Positions 1 through 11,832 of a DNA stretch of 64,000 nucleotides are shown one piece after another. How positions within the stretch are numbered: position 1 is the first letter of the stretch; each line of letters starts with the position of its first letter. The notes under the pieces are model-generated. The model did no database searches and had not been told where the DNA came from. It worked only from the letters and a program-made list of their open reading frames with translations. The stretch spans positions 105,415 through 169,414 of the forward strand of contig JTDE01021160.1 in the NCBI GenBank assembly GCA_014338405.1, given 5' to 3'. Source of the stretch: Paragonimus skrjabini miyazakii (taxonomy: Eukaryota; Platyhelminthes; Trematoda; Plagiorchiida; Troglotrematidae). Position numbers and translations under genes: made by a program.

Positions 1-606
1 ATAGTAAACCATAAGTCGAATTGCGTTCTGCTGGCACGAGTCGTTAGGAGGTTACCTGTTAAATGACCAATGGACAACTGGACTCAGCATAATCAGGATA
101 TTCCTGATTGACTGTAGTTTTGCTCTTTTTATCGATGGGTATTCAATTATAACATCTTATTAACCGGAATCCCAACATTTTTAAAAGGAGAAAGCGGACT
201 TCAGTTGACATACAGAAGACCCACGTTTGCTGATCCTATGTGAAGCATTTTCGACTAAGCCGTTCCCAGGGATAGCTAAAACTTTTATTATGACAGTTAA
301 AATCCCAAAAATGTGCTTTTATTCATTCGTTCTTCAAACTGGCAACAAACTGTGACTTCTCAGAGTGATTGCAACCTATCACTAACGCTTGAACAGTTCT
401 TCAAAGAGTTACGGACTGACTTCAATCCTGGAGAAAGTTGAAGGTGCTAAGTGGGTTGTTAAGTACACAATTACACGAATGTAAGCTACTCGATGATCGA
501 ATTGAAGATTAGTTTGAAGCGTTCTTTGAGTGCCAAAACCCCTCGATGGAAGCATTCCGAGGTTACATTTCATACCTCGTAACTAAAATTACACGAGCTT
601 ATCCTG
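1..606. other. no gene seen
   Basis: No convincing exon, repeat or RNA gene was found in this stretch on either strand. It is AT-rich sequence, probably intergenic or intronic, adjoining a decayed retroelement that starts at 607. Confidence 0.4.
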
Positions 607-1095
607 TTAAACCGTCACCATCATCACTTTGTCAAGCAATCTGTGGGACACATGGTCAGCCAGTAAATTAGAATAGGTTACTAAATCCAGGAAATGGCCA
701 GGTTCACATGCAGTTAGTTTCTGAGCACCCAAATCTGGTTTAAGTCGATTAATTAAGAGCAAATAAACAACCGACAAGAACTTTGGATTATACTGACGCA
801 ATAGGAATCTGACAGCACAAGTAGGATCATTTATTGGACCTGCGATCAGGACGTGATTAGTGACTGCGTTCCAGTGACCGTGCCGTTTTGTGGTGAGGCC
901 CGCCTCTGCAATCATCTAGAGAAATGCTCGTTCACATTTTCTCAGTTCTGTTTATGTAGTTCACTCTACGGCTGCGAATACACTTGTAGACATAATGTGA
1001 AGTAAAACTGACCAGCTAATCTCTTTCGATTGAGGACACAGATGGCAGTCCCTCGTTATTTACTTGAAATTCAGCAAGTGGATTGCTGACAGCAT
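607..1095 (-). mobile_element. Penelope-like element fragment, GIY-YIG endonuclease end
   Basis: Read on the minus strand, this piece encodes the C-terminal GIY-YIG endonuclease region of a Penelope-like retroelement. Near 960-990 the translation shows a degraded VYKC...NYINRTEK block, equivalent to the VYxFxCxC...YIGRT core of this endonuclease. Further downstream comes a QYNPKFLS...LLINRLKPDLGAQKL block, matching the usual end of the domain (AEAxxIRxLKPDLCxQK). The longest open piece (607-915) has 102 codons, but a stop codon and frame changes separate it from the core. The reverse transcriptase part is not recognisable upstream, so this is a dead, 5'-truncated copy. The family call rests on remembered motifs; a profile search would settle it. 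Confidence 0.55.
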
Positions 1096-4000
1096 TCAAC
1101 TAAGGTTGTGAAACGTAACGCACGTCAGTTTGGCAAGGTTAGAAATAATACTAAAAGACACGATGGCCACGTAAATTTATACTGAGTGTGTATGAATACT
1201 AACAAACTTAGAGGGTCAGCATTATGGTGATTTAGCTGGACAAATGTTTTCGGGAAAGAAAGTCCTAAAATTAATGCTTACTGGTCTACGTTGAGTCCAC
1301 TTGCACTCTGTTTTGCTCTATGTCACTTACAATAATTGTATAGAACTTTTTGCTTGCAATATCCAAGTAACTAATTACTTACCCTAATTGTTCTTATCGA
1401 TATCAGCCAAAATTGGGTCAATGCCATGAATGCTTAACCGTTCACCTGTACCGTTTGAGTACAAAAAGTTAGCTCACGTGAAAGAAATACCAGAGAATAT
1501 CACCTTCCTTTTTGCAACGTCATATGCCCACAGAAGATCCAACAAGTTTAATGCAGTCTGTTTTTGTGAATTTCAACAAGTGCTCTTGAAAATCCTTTGC
1601 CTGGTTGCACGAGTGCGAACTTTGGTATGCATTTAGAGCACGTATCATAGAGTAATGGTTGATTACCGTGGAAGCTAATGACGCCAGTTATCGGTCTTGC
1701 ACAGTGGTGCATACAGAAGAGCCAAACGACTCTGTGGAAATCAACTTTTGACGCGGACACACGTGTGCAACCTGAATGTCAAGGTAAACTGAGGAATTAT
1801 GAAAATGATCGTAAACACCGTCACCGCTTACATCAAAGTTGCATGTGTTACCGATCACCGTCAGGTCAAGTATCTTCGAATGCCCCCACTGACAATTCAA
1901 CAAACAACTATTACGAGAAACAGAAGAGATCAATGAACATATTTCATGTTTTCCGACACTAGCGACTATAATAAAACAGGGAGCGAACAGAGTATAACGC
2001 AGTTGTTTAGATGTCTGAAGGAACAGCACGCATCAAGCAAAGAGCATTTGCCCATTTACCGTTGTTTATGGTACCAACTAATGTCGGATAATGTCTATTA
2101 GAACATCTCAATTGAGTGGTCGCGACACAGGGTGATAACTTCATCTCACAGGCGCGGAGATCACGCAAACGTACTTGTTCATCAATGTCGTTTGTAACCT
2201 GGTACAGGACTATGTAGATCGTTTGCATATCTGAATTAATCCCGAAAACCTAAGGTGAATTGCACGGACGGCATCGACTGAACCTTGGTTTAACCGACAG
2301 ACTGTGTATATCCTCTCACAACCCTGCAGTTTTGTTTCAACATCTCATAATCTGAACTGGCAAGAAAGTGATAGCCAATCCCCACAGAACAAACTTAACG
2401 AGGTTACTATTAAGTGTTAAACGTATGTTTTATATCGCATTAGGCAGTTAGTATTGGGACTTAGTCGCGACCTGGTTTTCTCCGAAGTTCACAATTTATT
2501 TTTTCACGCACGTTTCTTGCCTATTCATCTTACGCATATATTACGTCCTTTGTTATAACGATCAACAGTAACATTCATGTCATTTTGGTCATGGGACTCG
2601 TCAGATATCAAAAGCAGTGGATCAACAAATCACATGCCAGACCAAGTGAATTGGCACATGCAATTCTTAAGGAAGCTACATTAATACGATTACGTGGAAT
2701 AAACAAATGCCGTCGGTTTATTACAAAAAAATAGACGCTGGTTTTGAGTGTGCTCAATTTCTCACTCCCAACGAACCGGAGACAACGGGCAAGAGAACAA
2801 CAAACAGTAATTTTCAGGCATTTTGGGAAGGGGAAGGATAATTGATTTGAGTCCGTCTTTTGGACAATTTTGGAGAAAAAAAATATACGAACAGTGTAAG
2901 CAAACAAAGAACCTATCAGCAGCCTGCTAAAGTATAAAGCCAGAAGAAGACGTGCTGTTTCGGAGGAGCGGTCTTGTTCGTTTCAGACAGCCGTTACTCA
3001 TAAGTTTACAGAGAGCACTAACCGAACGAATGACAGCGTAAAATGTAATCCAGACATGCGTAAAATCAACTAAGTGAAAAATTTTACGCTCCCTTATGGA
3101 AGTTCACGGTCATTAAACATGATCTACTTCAGCAACTGGACTAAAACTAAATCTGCAGAACTTGGATGCAGAAAACTACTGATTTTCGTCGACAGTGCCA
3201 AAAAATGTTATCTGTGAGATGGCTGCGCCACTGTAAGTCGATGGCAGTTCTACGCATACACTTTTGCTGACAACATGTATGCATACTCAGACTGAAACTA
3301 AATGCTAAACCTGGTTTGAAGGTTTAATAAATTTATACAATTAACATAACCTGCTCTGACGAATGTGTGGAAATGGGCTTCATCTCTCTTAGCCTGAAAG
3401 AGATTGGGCCGCTAATTTTTCCATAATAAATTACGACCGTCATGACTAAACTGGATGAACTTGAACGGTTCATTTTTAATGGAAATCTTGGATGGGTTGC
3501 CGAAAATGTCAGTCTTTCTTGTGGCTTAAAAAATAGCGTGGAACCTGGGGACTAATTCCGCATTTCGGGAACATCCGTACCAATCTTCCTAGTCCCATTC
3601 TTCACCTCAATTAGAGTTGTGGAATGTTTCACTAGATCAAACTCCCTAGGTACAACAATCAAAGAAAAGTCTTCCAGTCTCAAAGATGGAGATTATAGTG
3701 ACTTTTACTTCGGTCCACCTGTTGAGATTTAGCATCTAGAAAGCATTGTATCTGGGTATTACTCTACAGTTTTGATACTGTGTCCGGTACATGCAAAACA
3801 GAGGTTCAACCATATTTTTCTGGTCAGTTAGCAACTCACAACATTATGCACCCATTATACTGACGGTAGAGTTTCCTAAACAAGTGGTGATTTTCACCGG
3901 ACCAGTATTGTGTTTTGCATCAGTAGCCATTGTTATACCAAACAACCTTATCAGGTAATATTACGTTTTATAAAATTTCGTCGTGTTCTAAAGTTCAACC

Positions 4001-4296
4001 TTAAAAACATGATATAACAGGCCTTTTCCTTTGCCAACGTTCTAATACGACTTGACTGCTTGACCTGGGTACCTGCTATGCGGCTTCAACTAGTCTACTT
4101 GCACGGAGACAAGAAGAACACGATTACGGAAAAACACGCTGTATTGCCGACTACCAGTTCGACCAAATGAATCAAATGTCAGTAAATATATATTATGAAA
4201 TAGTGGCCAAATATGGCCATTTACTTGTTGAATCACTGTCTGTTTGTTTAGGCCATTTCGCTACGCCAATCCCATAGGCGTTCTTTTCTCGGGCTG
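1096..4296. other. unassigned AT-rich sequence
   Basis: Short overlapping open frames occur on both strands (for example 1,678-1,962 plus and 1,688-2,029 minus), but they cover each other and have no splice support. A good donor sequence (GTAAGT) is visible on the minus strand at about 1,376 and on the plus strand at 3,222. The latter closes a possible 37-nt exon after an acceptor at about 3,196. Neither could be linked to a gene. Confidence 0.3.
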
Positions 4297-4300
4297 GCGT

Positions 4301-4369
4301 GACACCCACACTCACTTGCACGTATCCTCCTGTCGCGACACCCACGCTCACGTGCACGTCTCCTGCTAG
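4301..4369 (+). repeat. two-copy tandem repeat, 36-bp period
   Basis: Two imperfect copies of a GC-richer unit beginning GACACCCAC start at 4,301 and 4,337. They share ACCCAC..CTCAC.TGCACGT and differ at a few positions. This is a minisatellite seed in otherwise AT-rich sequence. No function is apparent. Confidence 0.7.
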
Positions 4370-7008
4370 TTGGTCTGACGTGCCCCTCAGTTCTTTGTTG
4401 ATGTCTAATTTTGTCAGCCGTCACCAATGTCCTGATTGGATTGTTTTGGTAAATTTGCCTCCTAACTAAACACTATTGTGATCAACTGCCTGTTATCTGG
4501 AAGCCTTAGGTTTGGCCAAACTAGTACTCACAACAGTTGTATCTAGTTAGTATCCTTTAGACAGAAATCGTAAACAGGTAAAAGACACATTGTTTGTCAT
4601 GTGTTCTCTTGAGTATACTCCAAGGCGTTTTCCGGCGCCAATGATGATGTTCATCCTACTGCTATCGTCGTTGGTCTTTTCGTTCACAGTTTCTTTAAAA
4701 CGTCCAATACATGAATGAAGTGATACTGATGTTACCTGGCCCTGGTTGTCAGAAACATTCATTAATTCGCCAGCTGCGTTTGTAATCGTGCAGTCGCTGT
4801 GGAAAGACAACAGCATCAGAAACACCCTCTCGAATTGAACATTCCTTGATATTAGTAATCAGATGGTAATTTTATTATGAAAATACACTATATTGTTTGA
4901 CCATCCAGTCAGACGTATCAACATGTATATATAGTTGCCCAGTTGCTCGCACTTGTCCTAACAATCAGGTATCTGTTATCTTTTCTAACAAGCGGGCAAC
5001 TCTCTATCGTTCTTCTATCTGTTGAATGCAGCTGCAGTTTTCAGGCATTTTTGTGGCGAGTGGGTAACACTGACTAATCTGTTACCAGAGCTCGAACAAC
5101 GCCTCCGGCCAATGTGATCTAGTCCACAGAGGTTGCACTGAAAACTTGCCGGTTGGGAAGCCTATTCAGCTTCCTTTTTTTAACAATCTGAGATGGACAT
5201 GAGGATTAGCGCCTGAGTTTTTCCATAGAATCACTTAATCCGGACGATCTGCAAACCATTCTTGGACTGCTGGTGTGTTTGGAGTGAGACATCTTCCGAT
5301 TGACTCCCTAACCCGTCGCCCTATGCTGTGCTCTCTGTCGGTATAATAATTATTAGGCTGACTCTTCCCCATCCCCCGTTTGATGAATAGTAATAGGTCG
5401 AGGTCACCCGCCGATTGTCATTTCTCCCTGTTGTGTCTACATGAGTCTGTTTGGAAGGCTAACTCGTCAAGCTTATGAATCTGCTTACACATGGTGACAC
5501 CAAGTCGCTTAAACAACTTGTCGACCAGGACAAAGAATGTGTTCACACCCACATGCAACACGGCAAATACACACACACGCTTGTTCAAGCAGTTTGCTAC
5601 CAGAGCGATGTCAGACTAATGATCATTTCTCGCTGCTAACAGGAGTAGGATGAATCTTTTAACTATAAGAAGCTCCCATCAATCCCACAGTTATTATCTT
5701 GCAACTGACTGAGTTTCTTCGAAGCAAAGTCACCCTAATTAACACTGACTTCCTAAAACCCACCTGCCTTGTGATCACAACCAAAACGAAGTCGTGTTTG
5801 TGTTTTACCCAATCGCTCTACCCTCGTACTATTTTTGATCAATAATTTTCCTTAAAGTCTCTTGATTTGATATATAATTGTACCGGCCCAAGATGAGAAT
5901 TTATCGAAAACAGTTCTGTTCGCTGAAACCAAAATTATTTGCAAAGTCTATCATACGTGTTTCAGTAGACTTAAACGGAATAGCCTAGCCAGCATTTGTT
6001 TGTTTGCAGATTGGGTAATCAGCAAGTCTTCGTTACACTCCTTGTTATATGTACGTACTTTCATGCGTGAAGAATTTGTTGGACAGTTCAAAGGGCTTGC
6101 TTTCCAAAAACTCAGTAACTGTCGATGCTCCTTCGGAAACTGAACGGCAGAGAGTTATTCCTACCGCTTATTGCTATATTTACGTAAACCAGTTCGCTTT
6201 ATCATAAAGCAGTTAACTGTTCTAATCTCGACCAACGTGTCTCTGCATACACGTATCCAGTGGTCAATCGAGATTAACCTTAGTGTAATAAATTAACGAT
6301 TTTTTATCATTTAAAGCCATTCTCATTTTGGTAGAAAGTTGCACTGGCTTGCACCGATCACTTTTTGCCTTCCAGATAATCCGACTGCTATCGGAAAATG
6401 ATTGGATGATTGCTAACAGAGGTCGTATATGATGGCAATCCTAAAACATCCTGATGAGAAAGATACGGTTAGCATGAAACTGTCCATAAAAAACGATAAA
6501 CAGTGTGAAAAACTGAAAGTATGTGTGCTGTAGAGCCAGGTGAAGGTTTGTAAAGATGGAATATGATGCAACAACGCGGTCGACTAACCTTCAGAAAACG
6601 TGTCGATATGTAAATTAGTATATATTGTGCCGGTCATTCACCAGATGCAGAGGTATACGTCAGTTAGTCAACAATACTGTTGACGATCTGTTGTCACTGC
6701 AGACTATTTACATTAGTGCACTCAACGTAAAATGACGTGAAATAGCCGAACAATTAGGCAGCATCACTGGTTCAAAGGACCACAATACGACGGGGTAAAA
6801 ATCGGGGAAACGAAAAGATAACAAGCTGATAATGGTGAACTTGAGGAGCAATCAATGATCTTCCGAGGTTATTGTGAAGATACGGGAAAGTTTACTCGAA
6901 ACTCGCAGATGTTTAAAACAGTATAACTTAAATACTTTATTCCGAACAGATGGGCAACAGTCTCTTCAAGTCAGATTAATTGCACAACGCTTGTTTTAGT
7001 TTATATCG
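4370..7008. other. mostly unassigned; one weak minus-strand exon candidate
   Basis: A minus-strand open frame at 4,547-4,796 follows a good acceptor (TTGTCTTTCCACAG, exon from 4,796 downward) and could be an exon of about 80 codons, or a shorter one ending at a GTAACA donor at 4,735. It has possible N-glycosylation sites (NVS twice) but no family signature that I recognise. The rest of the stretch shows no exon, RNA gene or repeat that I can support. A short palindrome (GTCAAC, six bases, GTTGAC) lies at about 6,668. Confidence 0.2.
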
Positions 7009-7276
7009 ATGCCGCGGAAACAACCACAGATGATTTGCAAGTCACCACAAAGGCTAACAGGAGCTCATATATTTTTGCCTCGTGATCTGTGTGGTCGCAA
7101 GTTTTCACAGTATGATTTAGATCTGGTGAACACACTGGCTAAGAGGCCGAGGAGAAGCCCATCGGTTACATCGAGGGATTTTGTAAACTTTACACGAGCA
7201 AAATCAAAGTTCTCGTTTCTCAAAAGTCACTGGCCCCATCCAAGAGACATAGGACGAAAGAGTAATAGCAGTACTG
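7009..7276 (+). CDS. candidate gene 1, exon 1 (unknown basic protein)
   Basis: First exon of a proposed three-exon plus-strand gene (7,009-7,276, 7,368-7,717, 7,861-7,959; 717 nt including the stop, 238 residues). The ATG is preceded by an in-frame TAG four codons upstream, so it is the earliest start unless an unseen upstream exon joins at the TTTTAG just before it. This part is basic and rich in Ser, Arg and Lys, with a KRPRRSP cluster that could be a nuclear signal. It ends at ACTG/GTAATC after one base of a codon, and the next exon supplies the other two. The product is not recognised. A competing minus-strand reading across the intron (7,305-7,357) is listed as a finding. Confidence 0.4.
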
Positions 7277-7367
7277 GTAATCCCACTCAATAACATCAGC
7301 TTACCTTTCTCGTTCACCTAAGGCGCATCGGATACGTAAACTGAATCTTCGTAGCATTGAATAGCAG

Positions 7368-7717
7368 GATTCATGAGTACCTTAACCTACGATTGTATAC
7401 CTGTTAAAAAAAATCCAAACCATCCGTCAGAATGCTACTTTGTGAATCAAACAAGAGAGGAAGATTCTGTATGTGATTCAGTTACCTGCAACGCTGCAGG
7501 GCCCAATCCATTCTATTCTTTTGTGTGTAAAACCAAATTTGGACACTCGCATTTCGCACTCCTGATGTTAAGTCGTTCGCAAAATGTATGCACAAAAAAT
7601 GAAAACTTGTCCAGCTTGTCTAGCTTCTGTCACAAATATGGAGTAGTACAATCGGTGTCCAAAGGTTCTATGGTGAAAGTTGTACTGCGTGATAATTTTA
7701 TTCTAAGTAGATACTTC
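7368..7717 (+). CDS. candidate gene 1, exon 2
   Basis: Begins after the acceptor AATAGCAG (intron 7,277-7,367, 91 nt) with GA, which completes a Gly codon and keeps frame into a long open stretch. The encoded part has spaced cysteines (PSECYF, DSVCDSVTC, SFVCK, NVCTK, FCHKYG) and an FCHKYGVVQSVSKG segment that is faintly like the end of an RNA-recognition-type fold. That comparison is only a guess. It ends in phase 0 at TACTTC/GTATGTG. Read without splicing, the frame stops seven codons later at 7,738. The codon run and the phase match to both neighbours are the main support. Confidence 0.4.
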
Positions 7718-7860
7718 GTATGTGTAACCCATCCGTAATCAAGTGCAACGTGTTTCCTTTATTTGAAAGGTTAATTTCCTGTGGGGAGGAGTTTTGGACT
7801 TGTGATTGTTACCAAAACTGATTCTGGTTAATATTTGGTGTTTGCTTGGATCTCCTTCAG

Positions 7861-7959
7861 AGAGCTAACCACGAGATCTGGAATGTCAGCGTCGCATATT
7901 TACTGCCATTTACGTTGAACCAGCTAGGCAAACTGTTGTGTAAAAAGCCATGTGATTAA
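7861..7959 (+). CDS. candidate gene 1, terminal exon 3
   Basis: A strong acceptor (GCTTGGATCTCCTTCAG) precedes this exon, and intron 2 is 143 nt. It reads 32 codons in phase 0, including IWNVSVAYLLPFTLNQLG, then LLCKKPCD and TAA. The stop at 7,957-7,959 overlaps an AATAAA signal at 7,958-7,963, so the 3' UTR would be very short. Acceptor, open frame, phase and signal agreeing in one place make this the best-supported coding piece in the window. The protein's function is unknown. Confidence 0.45.
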   Translation, partial: RANHEIWNVSVAYLLPFTLNQLGKLLCKKPCD

Positions 7960-7963
7960 TAAA
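7958..7963 (+). terminator. polyadenylation signal AATAAA overlapping a stop codon
   Basis: The hexamer AATAAA begins within the stop codon of candidate gene 1. A signal directly on the stop implies a 3' UTR of only a few tens of bases. It is a six-base motif in AT-rich DNA, so its value depends on the exon model before it. Confidence 0.4.
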
Positions 7964-8189
7964 CATTGTCACGATGACCAACAAGAATGTGAACCAAGCC
8001 AGCCATCAAAAATTGGGCGCTTACAGCTGAACACTGCAAAACACTTGAAGTTAACCCCGAATAAATGTGGCAAGTGAGGATTGACAGGAGGAAGCTCAAC
8101 TAAAAAGACTTCATGAGGCCATTGATGAGTGCTGGGGCAGTCGAGCCTCTGAATAATTTAGTAGATTCTATGTGGTTACTGATGATTAC

Positions 8190-8465
8190 TGATCAGCACT
8201 CACAAGCGAAAGTGGTTGAGTGTTCGCATATGATCATTTGGTCATGCCTAATGTGAGGTCAGCGGTGCTGTGGTCAACACGGTTGCCTCATGAAAGCGAG
8301 ACCGGAATTCTAGTCCCAGCAGTAGCGAGGATATGCACTACTGACGAGCGCCAATGAGAGCGAAACTCGAGCATATTGCTGTTTCTTGAAAGGAGCCAAA
8401 TGGAAAGTCTGTGGGAGTGCGGCAGCTGCAATCAATTGTGGGTGATGTTCAACCTACATGAATTC
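8190..8465 (+). mobile_element. family A retroposon (tRNA-derived, hammerhead-bearing), plus copy
   Basis: A copy of the repeat called family A here. From about 8,255 it has a tRNA-like head: an A-box-like GGTGCTGTGGTCAACACGG, then a B-box-like GAATTCTAGTCCC. The hammerhead-like core follows at 8,335-8,380. The body ends GTGGGTGATGTTCAACCTACATGAA, directly abutting a family B element. The 5' part (CACAAGCGAAAGTGGTTGAGTG) is the end of a preceding unit, as in the tandem copy at 34.7-35.2 kb. Family A has the same part list as the schistosome SM-alpha element (pol III promoter plus hammerhead), but I cannot align it to that consensus from memory. Confidence 0.7.
8335..8380 (+). ncRNA. hammerhead-like ribozyme core, family A copy at 8.3 kb
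   Basis: The conserved strands are intact: CTGACGA at 8,341-8,347 and GAAA at 8,362-8,365. The stem II region between them is GCGCC-AATG-AGAGC, which pairs at only three of five positions. Stem I (GCACTA against ATATTGC) is poor in this copy. It is therefore probably a decayed copy of an element whose better copies pair fully (see 28,941-28,985). Confidence 0.45.
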
Positions 8466-8675
8466 ATTTGAGACAGTGGCAGACAGTGGGTAACAGAACC
8501 CACATGTTAAATTGTGGACCTCCCGATGTGGCTTCGTAGGTTAGCTAGTAGAGCGCTTGCCCTGTTTGGACATGTTGCGTCTGTCACTGTTTTGAATTCA
8601 ACCGAAGCCCAGATTTTTTACAATTATGTGTCATCTACGAGACAGGTAATTCAAACTTGCAATTCAAACCATTCT
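8466..8675 (+). mobile_element. family B tRNA-derived SINE, plus copy
   Basis: Follows family A without a gap. It carries the family B layout: GAGACAGTGG...GGGTAAC, then the tRNA-like part with a diverged A box (GGCTTCGTAGGTTAGCTAGTAGAGCG) and a damaged B box (TTTGAATTCAACC), then the tail GATTTTTTACAATTATGTGTCATCTA. It is more mutated than the copies at 34.2 and 59.6 kb. A 60-codon open frame here (8,514-8,696) is the chance translation of the SINE. Confidence 0.65.
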
Positions 8676-11600
8676 TCAGAAGTTTCCGCATTGTGACAGC
8701 AAGGCATCAGTCTAAAAGAAAGCCAGTTTAACCTAATAAAGTTGTCATAAGTCTTTTATAAACCTAGCATAATCAACAGGCTATAAGAAATCAGTGATGT
8801 GAAGCGAAGATGCCTCACTCTTTACCGGATATACTTTAAGTCGACCGGATCTCCAGTTCCGAGTTTTGCCTGTGTTACAGTTCAGCAGCAGTGCAAAGTT
8901 TCCACGTACCAGTGTATTCCTGCGTTTGTTTGTGACAGCCTAACCATGCATAGTGTGTATTAAGTGGTTTACGTCCCAAATGACGTTCAAGGTTACCAGG
9001 GTTTAATTACGGGGCTCCGAACTGGAATGTTACCGCACCGGTTATATGGTACATCTGCTGGGAGGAAACAGTTAACAGGCCCGAACCAAGTCGCTGTAGT
9101 TTCGAGATAAATTTCTGTTTACCTTCACACCAAGATTAGTTCGTTCTTTACAAGACTTGTAGGATTTTATGGTACGCCCGAGTAATATTGTGCGAAAGAC
9201 AACCATCTGTATCATTTATGTCTACTGGTGATATCCAGTTCGATTACTTTGCTTAAGATACACCACCTCCAACCTGCCGATTACTGATTGGTGGATGTCT
9301 CCTCGATCGATCTCAAAGCCATTCGGCTACGCACATCGTTTAACCAGCGTGAAATAAGCAGGTTCCCTGGATTAGTATTCCATACATGTTTAAGAAACAT
9401 GGTAGGTCCATCCGGAGAGCTATTCTACCTCGGATCACACGCGGTAGTCCAAATGACAATGGACAAGGTACTAATAACTTAGTAATCATACATATGTCAC
9501 AAATGTTTGTGTGCACGCACTGGTAAACAACTGACAGTTGATAGCCAATGTAGAGAGAGAAAACATACACGTCAGGTTTGTTTATCATTATGGTGTGCTG
9601 GCATGAGAATGATTATAAACTGTAGAAAGTTTACACATGCATGGAGTGTGCCGTAACCGTCATTTGTAGCACGTTGCACGTTGTTTTGTTGGATGCTTAT
9701 GGTAACAAAACAATGACTTTGATCAAACCGCACCCTTTGGATCCCAACCAGTACGTATGTGACCAGCAACCATCATCCGTTACAAATTTGGTCAAATAAT
9801 TCAAGTCACTTTCAGAATAGGGTAGCACTAGTTCACAAGTTCTCATCAGCTGTGGTACAGAACCACGATCAAACGATAAAAACAATACTAGACTGACACG
9901 AGGTATACAAGTGTACCTAGCTGTTTTTTGGTCAAAACCACGGAAAAAGGATTGTCAAGGTTAATATGCCTTTTAATCGCTTAGGGTGTGTGATCACCAC
10001 AGCCTTAAGTGACTTCACTATGATAAATTTGTGATGACGGTTTAAGATATGAAAACCCTTCGTTGGACGTATCATGTAACCATTCTCCAGCATGTGTTCG
10101 ACGACCTAGGCAGCCGATTTGCGCTGTCTAGTGAAGTCATCTCGGGTCACGCCACACAAGTTTAGTTCCATCTGTACAGATTAGCAGTCAAACGATCCGT
10201 CTAATACACGCTTTCCTTGCCACCACAAACCTTGCGTTGGATATTATGCTAAAGAGGGTCAATTACTACAGCTGACAGCATTATTGTCAAGCCGTTTGGT
10301 ATTTATTGTTGATTTACCTCCTGTTTCGTGAATATCACCTATGTTTATTTTCATGTGTGACTTATCTTCATTTGTTAAATGCCTGTTCCAAGCTGATTTT
10401 ATAACTGGTCATTCAGTAGAATAAACTAAGCAAACATTTAGAAGCTAACAAGATAGCATCGGAACGACTGGGTTCACCGAAACTACAAGCACCACGGATT
10501 ACTTTAGTGTGGCGATAGTCGCACACTGAACACAGACATAACATGATGTTTTGGTCCACTGACCACTTAAGGATTGTAAGATTGGGGAATAATTTTTGTT
10601 CGAACTAGCCATCTGTCAATTTCTATTAACACAACAAATTATGAGTTGGTTCCCACCTCATGCTCACGAGAACGTTACACTGATCGACTTCAGTATACAA
10701 ATCACATACTAGTTGATGCTGAAAGGAGTAGCTCGTTACAATAATACTCAATGCTGAACGATTGATCAACGTTGAACGGGACAGAAAACTAATCGGATGG
10801 ATACTAAAAATAGAATTCATTTCGTATTCCGTGGAAATTTACTTAAAGATGTTTGTTTATTATTGTGCTAGTTTATGGACTATTGCAAGAACCAATGATA
10901 GACAGAGCCATAGTGCTCATGGTCATGACTAAAAGTTGGGTACGATGAAGATGTCGTTTATGACATGTAGGTCAGTGACTTTGAACCTGACCTTCCTTCA
11001 GCACTACACTCATGAAAAAAGGGTTATCAACGATTCTACTAAGCAAATTTCACTTCTGTCGTTTTTAAAAACACCGTCACAGCCTATTTTACTAAAACAC
11101 TACCCGTACAAAGTGAGACTTGAAATGCAATATCCCCCAAGCACATAGACTGTACACCTTCTCAAATTCTGTCATCTGTTTTAAATCTGCTTTTGATTTC
11201 CGTAGAAAAAATTGATGCATCACACCGTTTACGACGTGTTATCATCGAGGTGATCTGCACTCATTCATGAATTTTAGTGGACACAGGAAGTCCACAAAGC
11301 AACAGTCGTAGAAAAGTTGATCCTAAGACCGATTATTAAACTACCAACTGTACTAGATAAATGATTGCGACATTTTCCGGTTTTTCTCGGGCCATAAAGT
11401 AACAAATTTTTGCCAGTTAACTGTGTGTCCAAACAAATAAAACCCATAATATTACTCGATTTTCACTCGCCAGTTTATCAATTAACAAAATATGTGAGGT
11501 TATACTTTGATGGACATAGGCTCTTTAGTTCTTTATCGAACCAGCTGTTTGTCACGTTCAATTCCTTGCATTTTTTATAAACTTGCTTCTACTCGTCGAT

Positions 11601-11832
11601 ACTTGGCAACCAAAGCAGAAGTCCGTTTTAGTTGGGTGGATTTTGGAAACTTGCTGCGACATAACGTAACTCAACCGTCGTTGGGATCATAAAACTGGTT
11701 ACTACACTTAACTTAAGAAGGTATTGATTGGTAACGGACCATGGTCTATCCTTCTTAATGGTTTCCCGTTATCCACAATGAATTAAGTAAAAATTTGTCA
11801 GGTCATAAAGCATATTATACACTCTTTACAGT
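8676..11832. other. unassigned sequence
   Basis: Several overlapping short open frames on both strands (9,288-9,885 and 10,936-11,148) lack splice signals or recognisable motifs. No repeat of the families found elsewhere is visible. Probably intergenic or intronic. Confidence 0.3.

Noticed and set aside
1678..2029. Overlapping frames of 94 and 113 codons
   Set aside because: Opposite strands over the same bases, no splice signals, no motifs.
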